64,000 nt of DNA from assembly GCA_903822005.1 (NCBI GenBank), contig CAIJNL010000006.1:1-64000 (forward strand), in the 5' to 3' direction. Shown here in pieces: positions 23,899-33,951 of the stretch. The translations under genes were made by a program, and so were the position numbers. Positions within the stretch are counted from its first letter, which is position 1, and every line of letters begins with the position of its first letter. The DNA comes from an uncultured Nitrospiraceae bacterium (GTDB taxonomy: Bacteria > Nitrospirota > Thermodesulfovibrionia > Thermodesulfovibrionales > Dissulfurispiraceae). The notes below the pieces were generated by a model, which saw only the letters and a program-made list of their open reading frames with translations, was not told the DNA's origin and did not search any database.

Positions 23899-25188
23899 CT
23901 ACCTTGCATTAACAGGCCGGGAATAGTTCACGCTTTTGGCCGCAGGCCTTGAATCCTCACGATCTTCGTACACCATTTGCTGCTTTGGCTGCGACGAGAA
24001 ATACTTGTGAATTCCATCGGCGATGGACTGGGCCAGAAGCTGACGGTACGACTCGGTCTTAAGCAGTTTCTCCTCTTCGCGGTTGCTGATGAATGATACC
24101 TCTACAAGAGAAGCCGGCATTTCCGCGCCGACCAGAACGTAGAAAGGCGCACCTTTGACTCCCGTACCATGTTCGCCTGTCTGTGGGTAACGTTTGCCTA
24201 CCCTTCCGATCAGGGTTTTCTGGAGGTTGCCTGCCAGTTTTACCGATTCATTGCGTTTGTTCTCGCTCGCAAGTGACGTCAATATCACGTCCATCTCGCT
24301 CTGTGTCTGTTTCATTTTTTTGAAGGAGACTCCATTTTCTCGCGCAGCCGTCTTCAGTGCCTCTTCACTATTAGTTGCGTTAAGCAGATAGGTCTCTATA
24401 CCCCTTGCCTTTCGGTTGGAACTCGCATTGGCATGAATCGAGACAAAAAGATCGGCCTTCTGGTCATTGGCAATGGCCGCTCTCTTTGGCAGCGGTATAA
24501 AGACATCCGTCTCGCGTGTCAGCACCACGGCATAAGAAGGCTGGGTCTTTTTCAGTATCTGCCTGACCCTGATAGCTATGTCAAGCACAACATTCTTCTC
24601 GTATACGCCTGTCGGGCCCACCGCGCCCGGATCATGGCCGCCGTGTCCAGCATCGATGACGACAGTCCTTCTGATAAAACTCTGCGCCTGCCGGGAATCC
24701 GTTTTGGGGGCATCAGGGCCTAGCCCCGCCTTGACATCTTCCTTGACCTTTGCTTTTGCGCCGGATGCGAATATATCCACTACCAGACGGGCGGGGTCTT
24801 CGAGATTCAATATCTTGAAGTTGTACGACTGAGATGAGAGATCAAATACAATCCTGGCAGTGTCGGGGCTGAACTGGCCGATCCGGACACCCTTCACAAA
24901 TTCATTATTGACCTCGATGGTCTTTTTCAGACTGCCGGACAGTTTGGTGTTCTTGAGATCAAAGAAAAGCCTCTCGGGATTTGAGAGTTTTCCGTTAGTA
25001 AAGTCGACCGATTTCGTGAGATCGAAGACGAACCTTATATATTCCTGACTCTTCCAGAAACGAACTTCCCTAAGCTCCGCATTTTCCGCGGCTTTGCATA
25101 CAGCAGGCGCGGTCAGGGCAAAAAAAAGGAAAAGGAGAGCGCATATAACAAACGCGTACCTTTTCCTTTCGCGCGCCGCTGACATCAT
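23899..25188 (-). CDS. amiC: N-acetylmuramoyl-L-alanine amidase (AMIN + Amidase_3, AmiC-like)
   Basis: This 429-residue exported enzyme has a signal peptide (about 1-32, ending CKAAENAE). An AMIN domain (about 35-140) targets it to the septal wall, a linker follows, and then an Amidase_3 zinc domain (about 165-400). The Zn ligands and catalytic residues are seen in VIDAGHGGHDPGAVG, Glu in YEKNVVLDI, His in SIHANAS and Glu in LVEVSFISN. It cleaves the amide between MurNAc and the stem peptide for daughter-cell separation. Its ATG overlaps the stop of the upstream NFU gene by four bases. The gene symbol follows the domain order and is not proof of orthology. Confidence 0.92.
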   Translation of the reverse strand: MMSAARERKRYAFVICALLFLFFALTAPAVCKAAENAELREVRFWKSQEYIRFVFDLTKSVDFTNGKLSNPERLFFDLKNTKLSGSLKKTIEVNNEFVKGVRIGQFSPDTARIVFDLSSQSYNFKILNLEDPARLVVDIFASGAKAKVKEDVKAGLGPDAPKTDSRQAQSFIRRTVVIDAGHGGHDPGAVGPTGVYEKNVVLDIAIRVRQILKKTQPSYAVVLTRETDVFIPLPKRAAIANDQKADLFVSIHANASSNRKARGIETYLLNATNSEEALKTAARENGVSFKKMKQTQSEMDVILTSLASENKRNESVKLAGNLQKTLIGRVGKRYPQTGEHGTGVKGAPFYVLVGAEMPASLVEVSFISNREEEKLLKTESYRQLLAQSIADGIHKYFSSQPKQQMVYEDREDSRPAAKSVNYSRPVNAR

Positions 25189-25412
25189 ATGGCTTCGACA
25201 GCCTTAATTTCCGGGATATCTTTTTTCAAATTGGCCTCAACAAAGTTCTTGAGCGTAATTGTCGCCATCGGGCAGCTTCCGCAAGCACCCTTTAGTTTGA
25301 CATAAACAACATCATCCTTTATCTCAACAAGTTCTATGTCTCCGCCGTCATTCTTGAGCCCTTGCCTTATCTTTACCAGCGACTCGTCAACCTTTGCCTT
25401 CGTGACCATCAT
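25185..25412 (-). CDS. NifU-like C-terminal domain protein (NFU scaffold)
   Basis: This 75-residue protein consists only of the NFU domain. KIRQGLKNDGGDIELVEI is followed by KGACGSCPMATITLK, whose two cysteines (C44, C47) bridge a [4Fe-4S] cluster between two subunits. It carries and delivers Fe-S clusters to client enzymes such as the LeuC and AOR types encoded in this window. It overlaps the amidase gene by four bases (ATGA), an odd functional pairing that suggests simple cotranscription. Confidence 0.92.
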   Translation of the reverse strand: MMVTKAKVDESLVKIRQGLKNDGGDIELVEIKDDVVYVKLKGACGSCPMATITLKNFVEANLKKDIPEIKAVEAI

Positions 25413-25552
25413 GCCTCCATTAGTATTATATTGATCCTATAACATAATAATATCGCATAATTGATAATTTATCAAGCGTTTAGCCGCTTCATGCAGCGTC
25501 TGCCATGCGCCCTTATTACTTATTTTCTACATTTGGGAGTATACTGGTATTG

Positions 25553-26467
25553 ATGAAACGGGTCGGCTTTGTATATGACGATATCTTTCTGAAACACGAG
25601 ACACCGAAACGGCATCCCGAAAACAAAGACCGCCTGGTGGCCATAACCGATTCAATCCGTTCATCGGCTTTGACAAAAAAGCTGATCAATATGCGACCAC
25701 GCATGGCTTCTGCTGATGACCTTGCGCTTGTGCACTCGGAAAGATATATAGAAAAGATAAGGACCCAGTGCCCCGGATTTCTCGATTCAGACACCTATCT
25801 CTCCCCGCATAGTTTTGAGGCGGCATCATATGCAGCCGGAGCCGTTATCGAAGCAGTCGACAGATGCAGGCAGGGTGAGACAGACCGCGTCTTTTGCGCT
25901 GTGCGCCCTCCCGGACATCATGCTGAAGAACGCGCTGCAATGGGTTTCTGCATTTTTAATAACATTGCAGTTGGTGCACGATATGCCCGGAAGAAGGGAT
26001 ATAAAAAAATATTCATTATAGATTTTGATGTACACCACGGCAACGGCACTCAGAGCACATTTGAGGACGATAACACAGTCTTTTTCTTCAGTACCCAGCA
26101 GTTTCCGAACTTCCCGGGTACAGGGAGCGCAGAGGAGAAAGGCAAAGGCCAGGGAGAAGGTTTTACGCGCAATATCGCCATGGAGCCGGGCGCGGGCGAC
26201 CCTGAGTTCATAAATGTTTATCAGGACCTGCTTCCGCCTCTTGTCAGCCGTTTCTCTCCTGACCTGATACTGGTTTCAGCCGGTTACGACATATTGAAAG
26301 AGGACCCTCTTTCAAAACTCAATGTATCGCAGCAGGGCATAAAAATCATTGTTCAGAGCATCCTTAATAGCTCTGCTGTACCTGTCATTTTTGTACTCGA
26401 GGGCGGGTACAATCTGGCTGCGCTTGGCGAATCGGTAGTAATTACCCTAAGAGAGATGCTCAAGTAA
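25553..26467 (+). CDS. histone deacetylase/acetoin utilisation (AcuC/HdaH-like) family hydrolase
   Basis: This 304-residue arginase-fold zinc hydrolase begins VGFVYDDIFLKHETPKRHPE. The active-site pair is in RPPGHHAEERAAMGFCIFN, the Zn ligands are in IDFDVHHGNGTQ, and the C-terminal LVSAGYDILKEDPLSKL segment and LEGGYNL complete the family set. It removes acetyl or acyl groups from lysine or polyamine-like substrates. The start at 25553 fits the family N-terminus; an upstream ATG at 25505 adds 16 residues without homology or a ribosome site. The 3' end overlaps the convergent aldolase-like gene by 21 bases. Confidence 0.88.
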   Translation: MKRVGFVYDDIFLKHETPKRHPENKDRLVAITDSIRSSALTKKLINMRPRMASADDLALVHSERYIEKIRTQCPGFLDSDTYLSPHSFEAASYAAGAVIEAVDRCRQGETDRVFCAVRPPGHHAEERAAMGFCIFNNIAVGARYARKKGYKKIFIIDFDVHHGNGTQSTFEDDNTVFFFSTQQFPNFPGTGSAEEKGKGQGEGFTRNIAMEPGAGDPEFINVYQDLLPPLVSRFSPDLILVSAGYDILKEDPLSKLNVSQQGIKIIVQSILNSSAVPVIFVLEGGYNLAALGESVVITLREMLK

Positions 26468-27649
26468 ATCGTTAACTGCCCTGAAATAGGAAGCCCTGCA
26501 TTTCTCTTCTATCTCCATAAGCATATCAAAAGGTCCCCGGAACGTCACATCGCCGGCAGTGAAGACGCCATGCCCATAAACAATGACGCCTTTGCCTTCC
26601 TGCATTGCCGGAGGCACTGTATTCATGAGTCCGCTTGCTCCTGTTCCAATCTCTCCCGGTACTATAGGTGTTGCAAGTATCTCTCGCTTTTCAGTACATG
26701 CCTTATGGCAGAGGCTCCTGTCGCATCCGCTTTTTTTGCAGTACATGGACATAATGACCGAAAACCTGGGGTGTCCGTGAAGAATGGCCGTCCTGCCGGT
26801 ATGCAGAAAGATATTCCTGTGAGCAGTGAGTTCAGATGAAGCCGTTATGCCTGCGGACGACGACCCATCCAGCGGCACGATATCGATACAGCCTTCCAGC
26901 TCATCCATCGAACTTCCTGTCTGACTGATGTAAATATTCTTATCAAAGACATATGATATGTTGCCGAAATAGGAATCTACCAGCTGCTGCGATACAACCG
27001 CCCTGCCAGCTTCCGTTATCATAAAGAGCACGTCATCTTCATTGCAGGGAGGTTCCGATCTCAGCACCCTCCACTTTCTCGGGGGTGACGCGGTATCCGC
27101 CTTTTTCGAGATGTCCTTAAAGGCTGCGAGATATTCCTTAGAAACCTTTTCGGAATTCGCGGCATGCGCGCCAAAATACTGAAGCGCGTCATGAAAATAT
27201 TTAACGTAGACCGAAAAACATGCCGAACTGAAAGAGACATAGGCCTGTTCAGGCGTAACCGTGCCGTAAGTTACAATGCCGCGGTCCCTGATAATAGCTG
27301 ACTTTCTGCGCGATAGTGCCGAGGCTATCGCCTGAGGACTGAACTCATCTATCACAGGGATATCATGGAAGAAGGTCCTCGTCTCACAGTCCATCGGCAC
27401 GACGCTGTCAGCGCCTCCCGCATGGGAAAGGACCTCCCGAATCATGCTCCAGTAAGGCTCTGCGGGTCTCGCAAAAAGGATGCTGCTTATATTCATAAGA
27501 GAGAGTACATCCTTCAATACCGACAACTCACCGGTCAGCGGCCGGTTGGAAAACATGCCGGCATCGAGCGCTATCAGCAGAGCGTCATCCCTCTTCGCGA
27601 GACCTTGCGCCTCGAGCTTGCAGATGTATTTATTTATCAGCTTATGCAT
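26447..27649 (-). CDS. two-domain class II aldolase/adducin family protein
   Basis: In this 400-residue protein the second half (about 200-400) is a recognisable class II aldolase/adducin fold. FGNISYVFDKNIYISQTGSS is followed by SSELTAHRNIFLHTGRTAILHGHPRF, with zinc-type His in HGHP, and later YGHGVFTAGD. The first half resembles a degenerate copy of the same fold (GIVTYGTVTPEQAYVS) without the metal His set. Family members include fuculose-phosphate aldolase and MtnB; this two-copy form has no assigned reaction. A Cys-rich insert KKSGCDRSLCHKAC interrupts the catalytic half. It lies downstream of, and on the same strand as, the AOR gene, so the substrate or product may be an aldehyde (inference). 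Confidence 0.72.
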   Translation of the reverse strand: MHKLINKYICKLEAQGLAKRDDALLIALDAGMFSNRPLTGELSVLKDVLSLMNISSILFARPAEPYWSMIREVLSHAGGADSVVPMDCETRTFFHDIPVIDEFSPQAIASALSRRKSAIIRDRGIVTYGTVTPEQAYVSFSSACFSVYVKYFHDALQYFGAHAANSEKVSKEYLAAFKDISKKADTASPPRKWRVLRSEPPCNEDDVLFMITEAGRAVVSQQLVDSYFGNISYVFDKNIYISQTGSSMDELEGCIDIVPLDGSSSAGITASSELTAHRNIFLHTGRTAILHGHPRFSVIMSMYCKKSGCDRSLCHKACTEKREILATPIVPGEIGTGASGLMNTVPPAMQEGKGVIVYGHGVFTAGDVTFRGPFDMLMEIEEKCRASYFRAVNDLLEHLS

Positions 27650-27738
27650 GCTTCACCTCAGCTGATATACGAGCGGGATTCCCGGCTCGCAACTCTGCAA
27701 AAGCCCAGCGCCTGAATAGTGTAGAGACAGCATCGCTC

Positions 27739-29439
27739 TCATGTCTTATACCCTCTGATCCTGTAATAATTTTCTCTCGCCTTCAAAAAATCCTTGCGGT
27801 TGATAGGAGGAATCCTGACAGCAGCACCAGAGGAGCCTTCTTCCGCAAAGAACCTCTCGGGCAGATCATCATGCGATTCATCAAACCCATTTGCGGCATT
27901 TATCGTGTGTTCGAGATTCCATATTCTCTCGCCGATCGCAAGAAGCGACTGCACATTATGGTCCATGCCGGTTACAGCGTTCAGCACTTTTGAAAATTCC
28001 TCGAGCCCTGCGGCGAAGAAAAGGAACTTGCACGCTGTTAGTGAATCCACGACCGCATTCAGGTCCTCGGCTATCTTTATCATGCGCGCTTTTCCCTCAA
28101 AGGAAAACCTGTCAGTCGCTACCGGCTTTCTCAATATCTCATGACTGACCGGATAGGCACGGAGATGACAGCCGCCCCTGTTGGATGTAGCGTAGGCAAG
28201 GGCCATTCCGTAAGCGCCCCTCGGATCATAAGCTGGCATTTCGAGCTTCTTTACCGACATGCTCAATTCCGGCCTGCCCTGTGAAAGCGCGTACCGGTAA
28301 GAACCTTCTGCAAGGGTGGCACCCGTCTCTCCCTTTTTCTCGGCAATGGCGCTGAGCAGACTCAACATCTCTGACGGCCCGGCTTCAATGCCCCTAATTT
28401 CGGCATAGCACGCGATAGTTGATGCGGCGGTTATCGTATCAATGCCGTAATCATTGCATATCCTGTTGGCCTCGACAATCGCCTTAAGGTCGCCACAGCC
28501 ATTGAGTGCCCCGAAATGAGAGACCGTCTCATATTCTGGCATAACTGCCCCCTCCGCACCGATTTTCTTGCAGAGTACCGGGCATCCAGCGCAGCCTGCC
28601 TTCTTTGTCTGATATCCGGTCTTCATGGCATAACCGGAATATTTTGCCGAATCCGGGAAAAAAGTCCTCCTGAAATTGTCGGTAGGTTCCATCCTGCGCG
28701 CATGGATAAGGTCCACAAGAGCTGCCGTGCCGAATTCGGAAAGGCCGAATTCTCCGAATACTGCCGGAGATGCCCGCAACAGTCTCATGATGTCCTCGCG
28801 GGCATTCTTCAGGCCCTCCGAATCATACACAAGTATCTTCCCGCTACCCCGCACTTTAATGATCTTTAGTTTCTTCGCGCCCATCACAGCGCCGAGGCCG
28901 CCACGGCCGGCAGCATAATGCCCGTCAATAATTATCGAGGCAAACCTGACTCCTTTTTCGCCCGCCCTGCCTATGGCCGCAAAAGACCCTTCAGTTCCGA
29001 CGACCCGTGAAAGTTCCGATATGTTCATGCCCGCGAGACCTTCAGCCTCAGTTAGCGACAGACCATCATCGCTTATTTCGATAGCCGTCCATTTATCGCT
29101 GATACCAGTTATCTCGATCAGGTCAAAACCCGCTTTTTTCAGTTCAGTTGCGAAGCGGCCGCCAACCGAGCAGTCAAAGATGGTACCGGTAAGGGGCGAT
29201 TTTGAGACAACAGACATCCTGCCTGATGTCGGGGCTGACGTGCCTACCAGCGGCCCGGCAGAGAAAATCAACGGCATCGAAGGGGCGTTATACTCTTCAG
29301 CTGTCCTGTCTCCCGCCATTGCCACCCCGATGCCTCGGCCGCCCAGATATTTTGTGCGAAGATCGTCCGGTGTCTCGAAAATACTGATTTTCTGCGTTGT
29401 AAGGTCGATTGACGCGCTCTTTCCTGTGTATCCTGACAT
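27739..29439 (-). CDS. aldehyde:ferredoxin oxidoreductase (tungsten/molybdopterin AOR family)
   Basis: This 566-residue protein begins MSGYTGKSASIDLTTQKISI, the N-terminal domain that binds the tungstopterin (YLGGRGIGVAM, then SAPTSGRMSVVSKSPLTG). [4Fe-4S] cysteines are at GCAGCPVLCKK, with the fourth expected in SLTACKFLFF near the C-terminus. AORs oxidise aldehydes to acids with ferredoxin under strictly anaerobic conditions. An upstream in-frame extension to 29721 is discarded because it has no homology and overlaps the promoter side of the divergent flavoprotein gene. It is slightly shorter than well-studied AORs (about 600). The substrate is unknown. Confidence 0.9.
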   Translation of the reverse strand: MSGYTGKSASIDLTTQKISIFETPDDLRTKYLGGRGIGVAMAGDRTAEEYNAPSMPLIFSAGPLVGTSAPTSGRMSVVSKSPLTGTIFDCSVGGRFATELKKAGFDLIEITGISDKWTAIEISDDGLSLTEAEGLAGMNISELSRVVGTEGSFAAIGRAGEKGVRFASIIIDGHYAAGRGGLGAVMGAKKLKIIKVRGSGKILVYDSEGLKNAREDIMRLLRASPAVFGEFGLSEFGTAALVDLIHARRMEPTDNFRRTFFPDSAKYSGYAMKTGYQTKKAGCAGCPVLCKKIGAEGAVMPEYETVSHFGALNGCGDLKAIVEANRICNDYGIDTITAASTIACYAEIRGIEAGPSEMLSLLSAIAEKKGETGATLAEGSYRYALSQGRPELSMSVKKLEMPAYDPRGAYGMALAYATSNRGGCHLRAYPVSHEILRKPVATDRFSFEGKARMIKIAEDLNAVVDSLTACKFLFFAAGLEEFSKVLNAVTGMDHNVQSLLAIGERIWNLEHTINAANGFDESHDDLPERFFAEEGSSGAAVRIPPINRKDFLKARENYYRIRGYKT

Positions 29440-29533
29440 GCAATTATTGTAACATTTGGGCCCTTTTGGATATTCTATAACTGTCATAATAAAATGGAAA
29501 TTATAAATCTTTTTTGACCATAGGTTATATAGA

Positions 29534-30709
29534 ATGACGAAGATAAATAAAGATATTGTGATAATAGGCGCCGGTGCCTCGGGGCTGATGTGCGCCATAG
29601 AGGCCGGAAAACGTGGGCGCTCCGTAATTATACTGGACCATATGGAAAAGAGCGGGAAAAAGATCAGGGCATCGGGCGGCGGCCGCTGCAACTTCACCAA
29701 TATCATCTCAGAGGCCGGCAACTACTTGTCGGAAAATCCTCATTTCTGCAAATCCGCACTCGCGCGATTTACTCCGCAGGATATCATTAACATGGCCGAA
29801 AGGCATGGGATCGCATATTACGAAAAAGAGAAGGGACAACTCTTCTGCAAAAAAACTTCGGTCGAAATTGTCAAAATGCTCCATGATGAATGCAGCAGGG
29901 CACTGGTAGAAATACGACTGCATTGCAAGGTCGGGAATATTACAAAGGCAGAGCTGTTTTCTATAGTAACTGATATCGGCATCATGGAAGCAGAATCTCT
30001 GGTCATTGCAACCGGCGGCCTCTCTTATCCGGAACTCGGAGCAACAGATGTTGGATACCGGATTGCCGATAAATTCGGTTTGACAGTCACTCCTCTCAGA
30101 CCGGCGCTCGTCCCTCTTTTATGGAATGGGTCTGACAGGAAGATCTTCTCTGAATTGAGCGGCATTTCCATTAATGCGACGGCATCTTGCGGAAAAAGAC
30201 ATTTCAGGGGAGAAGTGCTGTTCACCCATCGCGGTCTGAGCGGACCCGCGATTCTCCAGATATCCTCATACTGGATGCCAGGTAAAGAGATCGTAATAAA
30301 TCTGATGCCGGACATTGATATCTGCGCGCACTTTATGGAAAAAAGCAAAAGCAGGACTGAACTCGACAATTTAATCTCGGAATTCCTCCCAAAGAGCCTG
30401 AGCCGTAAATGGTGTGAATTGAATGCACCATCAAGACCGATGTGTTCGTTTTCAGAAAAAGATTATAAGGCCATAGCTAATAAAATCCACAACTGGACAA
30501 TCACCCCGGGGGGCACCGAGGGCTACAAAAAAGCCGAGATCACCTGTGGCGGCATAGATACGGATCAACTGTCGTCAAAAACAATGGAGGCGAAGAAAGT
30601 ACCCGGACTATTTTTCATCGGAGAGGTGGTTGATGTTGCGGGACAGCTCGGAGGCTATAATCTTCAATGGGCATGGTCATCAGGTTTTGCGGCAGGACAA
30701 TATGTCTGA
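29534..30709 (+). CDS. HI0933/BaiN-family FAD-dependent oxidoreductase
   Basis: This 391-residue flavoprotein has an N-terminal FAD-binding Rossmann motif (IVIIGAGASGLMCAIEAGKRG), then KKIRASGGGRCNFTN, the family hallmark. The middle contains VIATGGLSYPELGATDVGYRIA, and the C-terminal FAD closure is VPGLFFIGEVVDVAGQLGG and NLQWAWSSGFAAGQ. Members reduce unsaturated substrates (BaiN) or have unknown roles. It is divergent from the AOR gene and likely monocistronic. No start-site problem is seen, although the ribosome site is weak. Confidence 0.9.
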   Translation: MTKINKDIVIIGAGASGLMCAIEAGKRGRSVIILDHMEKSGKKIRASGGGRCNFTNIISEAGNYLSENPHFCKSALARFTPQDIINMAERHGIAYYEKEKGQLFCKKTSVEIVKMLHDECSRALVEIRLHCKVGNITKAELFSIVTDIGIMEAESLVIATGGLSYPELGATDVGYRIADKFGLTVTPLRPALVPLLWNGSDRKIFSELSGISINATASCGKRHFRGEVLFTHRGLSGPAILQISSYWMPGKEIVINLMPDIDICAHFMEKSKSRTELDNLISEFLPKSLSRKWCELNAPSRPMCSFSEKDYKAIANKIHNWTITPGGTEGYKKAEITCGGIDTDQLSSKTMEAKKVPGLFFIGEVVDVAGQLGGYNLQWAWSSGFAAGQYV

Positions 30710-30784
30710 AGCATTTGAAGCAAACCGCACTTCTATATTATATTTAATGCTGTTTGCCTTGCGCATTAAAACACCAGGAGAGAT

Positions 30785-31360
30785 ATGAGAAAGATTATAC
30801 TTGCATCAGCCTCACCGAGAAGAAAAGAGATACTCGAAAAGACAGGTCTCCGGTTTATAGTCGACGAGAGTGAATATGAAGAGAATAATCATATCGGACT
30901 TGGGCCTGTTAAACTCGCAATAAGCCACTCGCGGGGCAAGGCAATGGACATCATGCCCGGATATAAAAACGCTCTTGTCATATCAGCAGATACCATTGTC
31001 GTATCAGGGAAGAAGATATTCGGTAAACCGCGAAACGCTGCCGAGGCAGCCGTGATGCTCAGGGCTTTAAGCGGAAAGGCCCATTCGGTGATAACAGGCT
31101 TTACCATACTCGATACGGCCTCAAAGAAAATATTTTCTAAAGCGGTAGAGTCAAAAGTCTTCTTTAAAAAGCTTGCTGAGAAAGAGATAATGGCCTACAT
31201 CAGATCAGGAGAACCCATGGACAAGGCCGGATCATATGGCGTCCAGGGCCTTGGGGCTGTGATAGTCAGAAGGATCGAGGGCGATTTTTTCAATGTGATG
31301 GGGCTGCCACTGAATGAGCTTGTCATCGCGCTGAAAAAGTTCGGGGTAAAGGTGCTTTAG
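30785..31360 (+). CDS. maf: Maf-like nucleoside triphosphate pyrophosphatase
   Basis: This 191-residue protein begins IILASASPRRKEILEKTGL, the defining Maf motif (substrate loop SxSPRR). It also has ISADTIVVSGKKIFGKPRN, where the Asp coordinates the metal, and a GSYGVQGLGAVIVRRIEGD segment. Maf proteins hydrolyse dTTP, UTP or modified nucleotides to monophosphates and are linked to septum formation. The ribosome site CAGGAGAGAT precedes the start. It is followed by a small membrane protein gene. Confidence 0.93.
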   Translation: MRKIILASASPRRKEILEKTGLRFIVDESEYEENNHIGLGPVKLAISHSRGKAMDIMPGYKNALVISADTIVVSGKKIFGKPRNAAEAAVMLRALSGKAHSVITGFTILDTASKKIFSKAVESKVFFKKLAEKEIMAYIRSGEPMDKAGSYGVQGLGAVIVRRIEGDFFNVMGLPLNELVIALKKFGVKVL

Positions 31361-31468
31361 ACTGACAGCATGCAGGCCCCGGAACGATCAGCCTTGAATC
31401 GTACGCCATAATCTGCTATATTCAATACTCGCACAAAATCTGGTTCCATGGAGCACGAGCAGGACTAA

Positions 31469-31768
31469 ATGGGAGCGCGCATAAGGTTCACAATAATAAT
31501 TCTCGGGTCTGTAATTATTATGGCGGCCATCGCTTATTTGGCCGTTACGGCGGAAGTAAAGCCTGTGCCGTGGCTCTGGCCGTCTCTGCTTGTCTTCAAT
31601 CTGGCTCTCCTGTGCAGTCTTGCCTGGGCTTATCAGCCTGTCGCCGCAAAGCTCAAATCAGCACCTCTGCGCTATCTTGTCAAATCAATAGGTGTTATTG
31701 TCACCTTTATTGTAATGGCATTCCTTTCCTATTCCGCATTCATTCATTTCTGCATCCTGTTCGGATAA
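31469..31768 (+). CDS. small membrane protein of unknown function
   Basis: This 99-residue protein has three predicted membrane helices (about 5-25, 34-53 and 68-92) joined by short basic loops. No family is recognised. A ribosome site (GAGCAGGA) lies upstream of ATG. It sits between maf and a sensor kinase on the same strand, with gaps over 100 bases on both sides, so operon membership is unclear. Confidence 0.6.
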   Translation: MGARIRFTIIILGSVIIMAAIAYLAVTAEVKPVPWLWPSLLVFNLALLCSLAWAYQPVAAKLKSAPLRYLVKSIGVIVTFIVMAFLSYSAFIHFCILFG

Positions 31769-31902
31769 GTTAAATAAATCCACTGTCAGTAAGGCCCTCG
31801 CGTATTTGCCGCAGCGTTACCGATTAAGCTATCATAATAAGTGTGTTTCATCCGAGCTATTTCCCCCCCTGGTATAGCGTGTGAAACCTGCGGAGGTAAA
31901 AA

Positions 31903-33939
31903 GTGCCTGATATCGGCAAAAGCGACAACTCCAAACTGACTGAATCCCGGCTGACCATGCTGAATAAATGTCTGCTAAGTTTCGACATTGATCCTGTCGC
32001 GAATATCAACCGCCTGGCAAAGCTTTGCGGCGAGCAGCTCGGCGCTGTTTGCGCCCTTTACAACCGCCTCGAAGATGGAATGCTTTGTGCCCTGGGACAA
32101 TGGAACGCCCCGCCCGATCTTATTGCCCAAGACAGGCCTGAAGGGCATATCTGTTTCGAAGTTATCCAGGATGCCTCCACCGATATAAGAATAATCCGCA
32201 ATCTGCAGGAAACGACCTATGCGGAAACCGATCCAAATGTACGCAAATATGGCTTGCAGACTTACATTGGAAAAGCGGTTTCGTTTGGCGGCGTCCATGT
32301 GGGGTCGATCTGCGTTGTATATCAGACTGATCACGCCGTAACTGCAGGTGAAAAAGAGTTTCTGGAAATAATAGCTTCAGCTATAGGCGTTGAGGAAATG
32401 CGAAGGGCTGCAAAAGATGACATGCTTGTTAGCGAAGAAAATTTCCGTGCCCTGTCTCAGCAATTCAACGCCATACTCGACCTGATGCCGGACATTGTAG
32501 CGCTCCTGACCCCGGACCTGAGGGTTATATGGGTAAATAAGGCAGCGTCAAACTTCGGGAAATCTCCTGCCGAGGTCATTGGCTCGACCTGCTATACACT
32601 CTGGCATCACGCGGATACAGAATGTGAAATCTGTCCGGTGAGAAAGAGCCTTGACACCGGAAAGGCCGCAAGCGCGACCATCTCTGCTCCTGACGGCCTG
32701 GTATGGGACATCAGAACTATTCCATTAAAGAACACTGAAGGCAAAGTAATCAGTATTGTTGAAGTAAGCAGGGACATTACCGGCCACCGCAAACTTGAAG
32801 AACAGCTTCGCCAGTCACAGAAAATGGAGGCCGTAGGCCAGATAGCCGGCGGTATTGCTCATGACTTTAACAATATGCTGTGCGCCATGCTCGGGTTCAG
32901 CACTCTTACCCAGCTAAAACTAAAACCTGATGATCCCGCCAGCCACTATCTTGAGGAAATCAACAAACTCGTTGAACGCGGCTCAAGCCTGACCAAAAGC
33001 CTTCTTGCCTTCAGCAGAAAACAGGTATTGACGATGAAACCGGTGAGCCTTACTCTGTTAATAGGGGCTTTCGCAAAACTCCTGCAACGGGTCATCGGCG
33101 AAGACATACTGCTTGATATAAGGCTGGCGCCGGATGACAGCGTAATAATGGCAGACAGCGGCCAGATAGACCAGATACTGCTCAACCTTGCTACAAATGC
33201 CCGTGACGCGATGCCTAATGGAGGCACCCTGACCATCGGCACCAGGGCGCAGTATATTGACGATGAATTCGTTCGCATTCATGGATACGGCAGCCCGGGA
33301 CCTTATGCCCTGATCACAGTTGAAGATACAGGCTCAGGTATAGACAGGTTGACGAGGGAAAAGATCTTCGAACCGTTCTTTACTACAAAGGAAGTAGGTA
33401 AAGGCACGGGGCTCGGTTTATCAATAGTCTATGGGATAGTAACACAGCACAACGGATTTATAAGCGTCTATAGCGAACCCGGGAAAGGCGCCGCCTTCAG
33501 GATATTGCTCCCCGCGATCAATGTAAAGCCGGACGAAATTGTTCTTGAGTCACGCGAAGCCATGTCCGGAAGCTCTGATATTATTCTGCTGGCAGAGGAT
33601 GATACTGCCGTTCGCGAAGTCATAAAAACCCTGCTTACCGAAATGGGATATGAGGTGATAGAGGCCATTGACGGACAGCAGGCAGTAGAGAAATTCCGGC
33701 AGCACAGCGAAACGATTCGGCTCGTGCTTATGGACATGATAATGCCTGCCCTGAGCGGGCTGGAGGCCTTTGAGGAAATCAGGAAGATTAAATCAGATGC
33801 CAAGGTGCTGTTCATGAGCGGGTACACGGCAGATTACATCAAACTTAAGATGGACATATCGGAAAGCCTGCGCCTTATAGTAAAACCGATAGCCCCGCGC
33901 GAGCTGCTGAAGACAATACGGGAAATAATAAATGCCTGA
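31903..33939 (+). CDS. hybrid sensor kinase (GAF-PAS-HisKA-HATPase-REC)
   Basis: This 678-residue soluble protein starts at GTG with GGAGGTAAAAA before it. A GAF-like domain (about 15-165) has [23 protein letters not shown] domain (about 185-290) contains the cysteines of [11 protein letters not shown]. HisKA has [18 protein letters not shown], and the ATPase boxes are NARDAMP, DTGSGI and [11 protein letters not shown]-terminal receiver (about 555-678) has [13 protein letters not shown]. The architecture and the Cys-bearing PAS strongly resemble the kinase at 10644. The final receiver lacks an output domain, so phosphate must pass to another protein. No cognate partner is adjacent. Confidence 0.9.
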   Translation: MPDIGKSDNSKLTESRLTMLNKCLLSFDIDPVANINRLAKLCGEQLGAVCALYNRLEDGMLCALGQWNAPPDLIAQDRPEGHICFEVIQDASTDIRIIRNLQETTYAETDPNVRKYGLQTYIGKAVSFGGVHVGSICVVYQTDHAVTAGEKEFLEIIASAIGVEEMRRAAKDDMLVSEENFRALSQQFNAILDLMPDIVALLTPDLRVIWVNKAASNFGKSPAEVIGSTCYTLWHHADTECEICPVRKSLDTGKAASATISAPDGLVWDIRTIPLKNTEGKVISIVEVSRDITGHRKLEEQLRQSQKMEAVGQIAGGIAHDFNNMLCAMLGFSTLTQLKLKPDDPASHYLEEINKLVERGSSLTKSLLAFSRKQVLTMKPVSLTLLIGAFAKLLQRVIGEDILLDIRLAPDDSVIMADSGQIDQILLNLATNARDAMPNGGTLTIGTRAQYIDDEFVRIHGYGSPGPYALITVEDTGSGIDRLTREKIFEPFFTTKEVGKGTGLGLSIVYGIVTQHNGFISVYSEPGKGAAFRILLPAINVKPDEIVLESREAMSGSSDIILLAEDDTAVREVIKTLLTEMGYEVIEAIDGQQAVEKFRQHSETIRLVLMDMIMPALSGLEAFEEIRKIKSDAKVLFMSGYTADYIKLKMDISESLRLIVKPIAPRELLKTIREIINA

Positions 33940-33951
33940 AAAGCCCCAGCT

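Noticed and set aside
29440-29721. 94-codon N-terminal extension of the AOR reading frame
   Set aside because: It has no similarity to AOR proteins, contains a stray hydrophobic stretch and covers the start region of the divergent flavoprotein gene.
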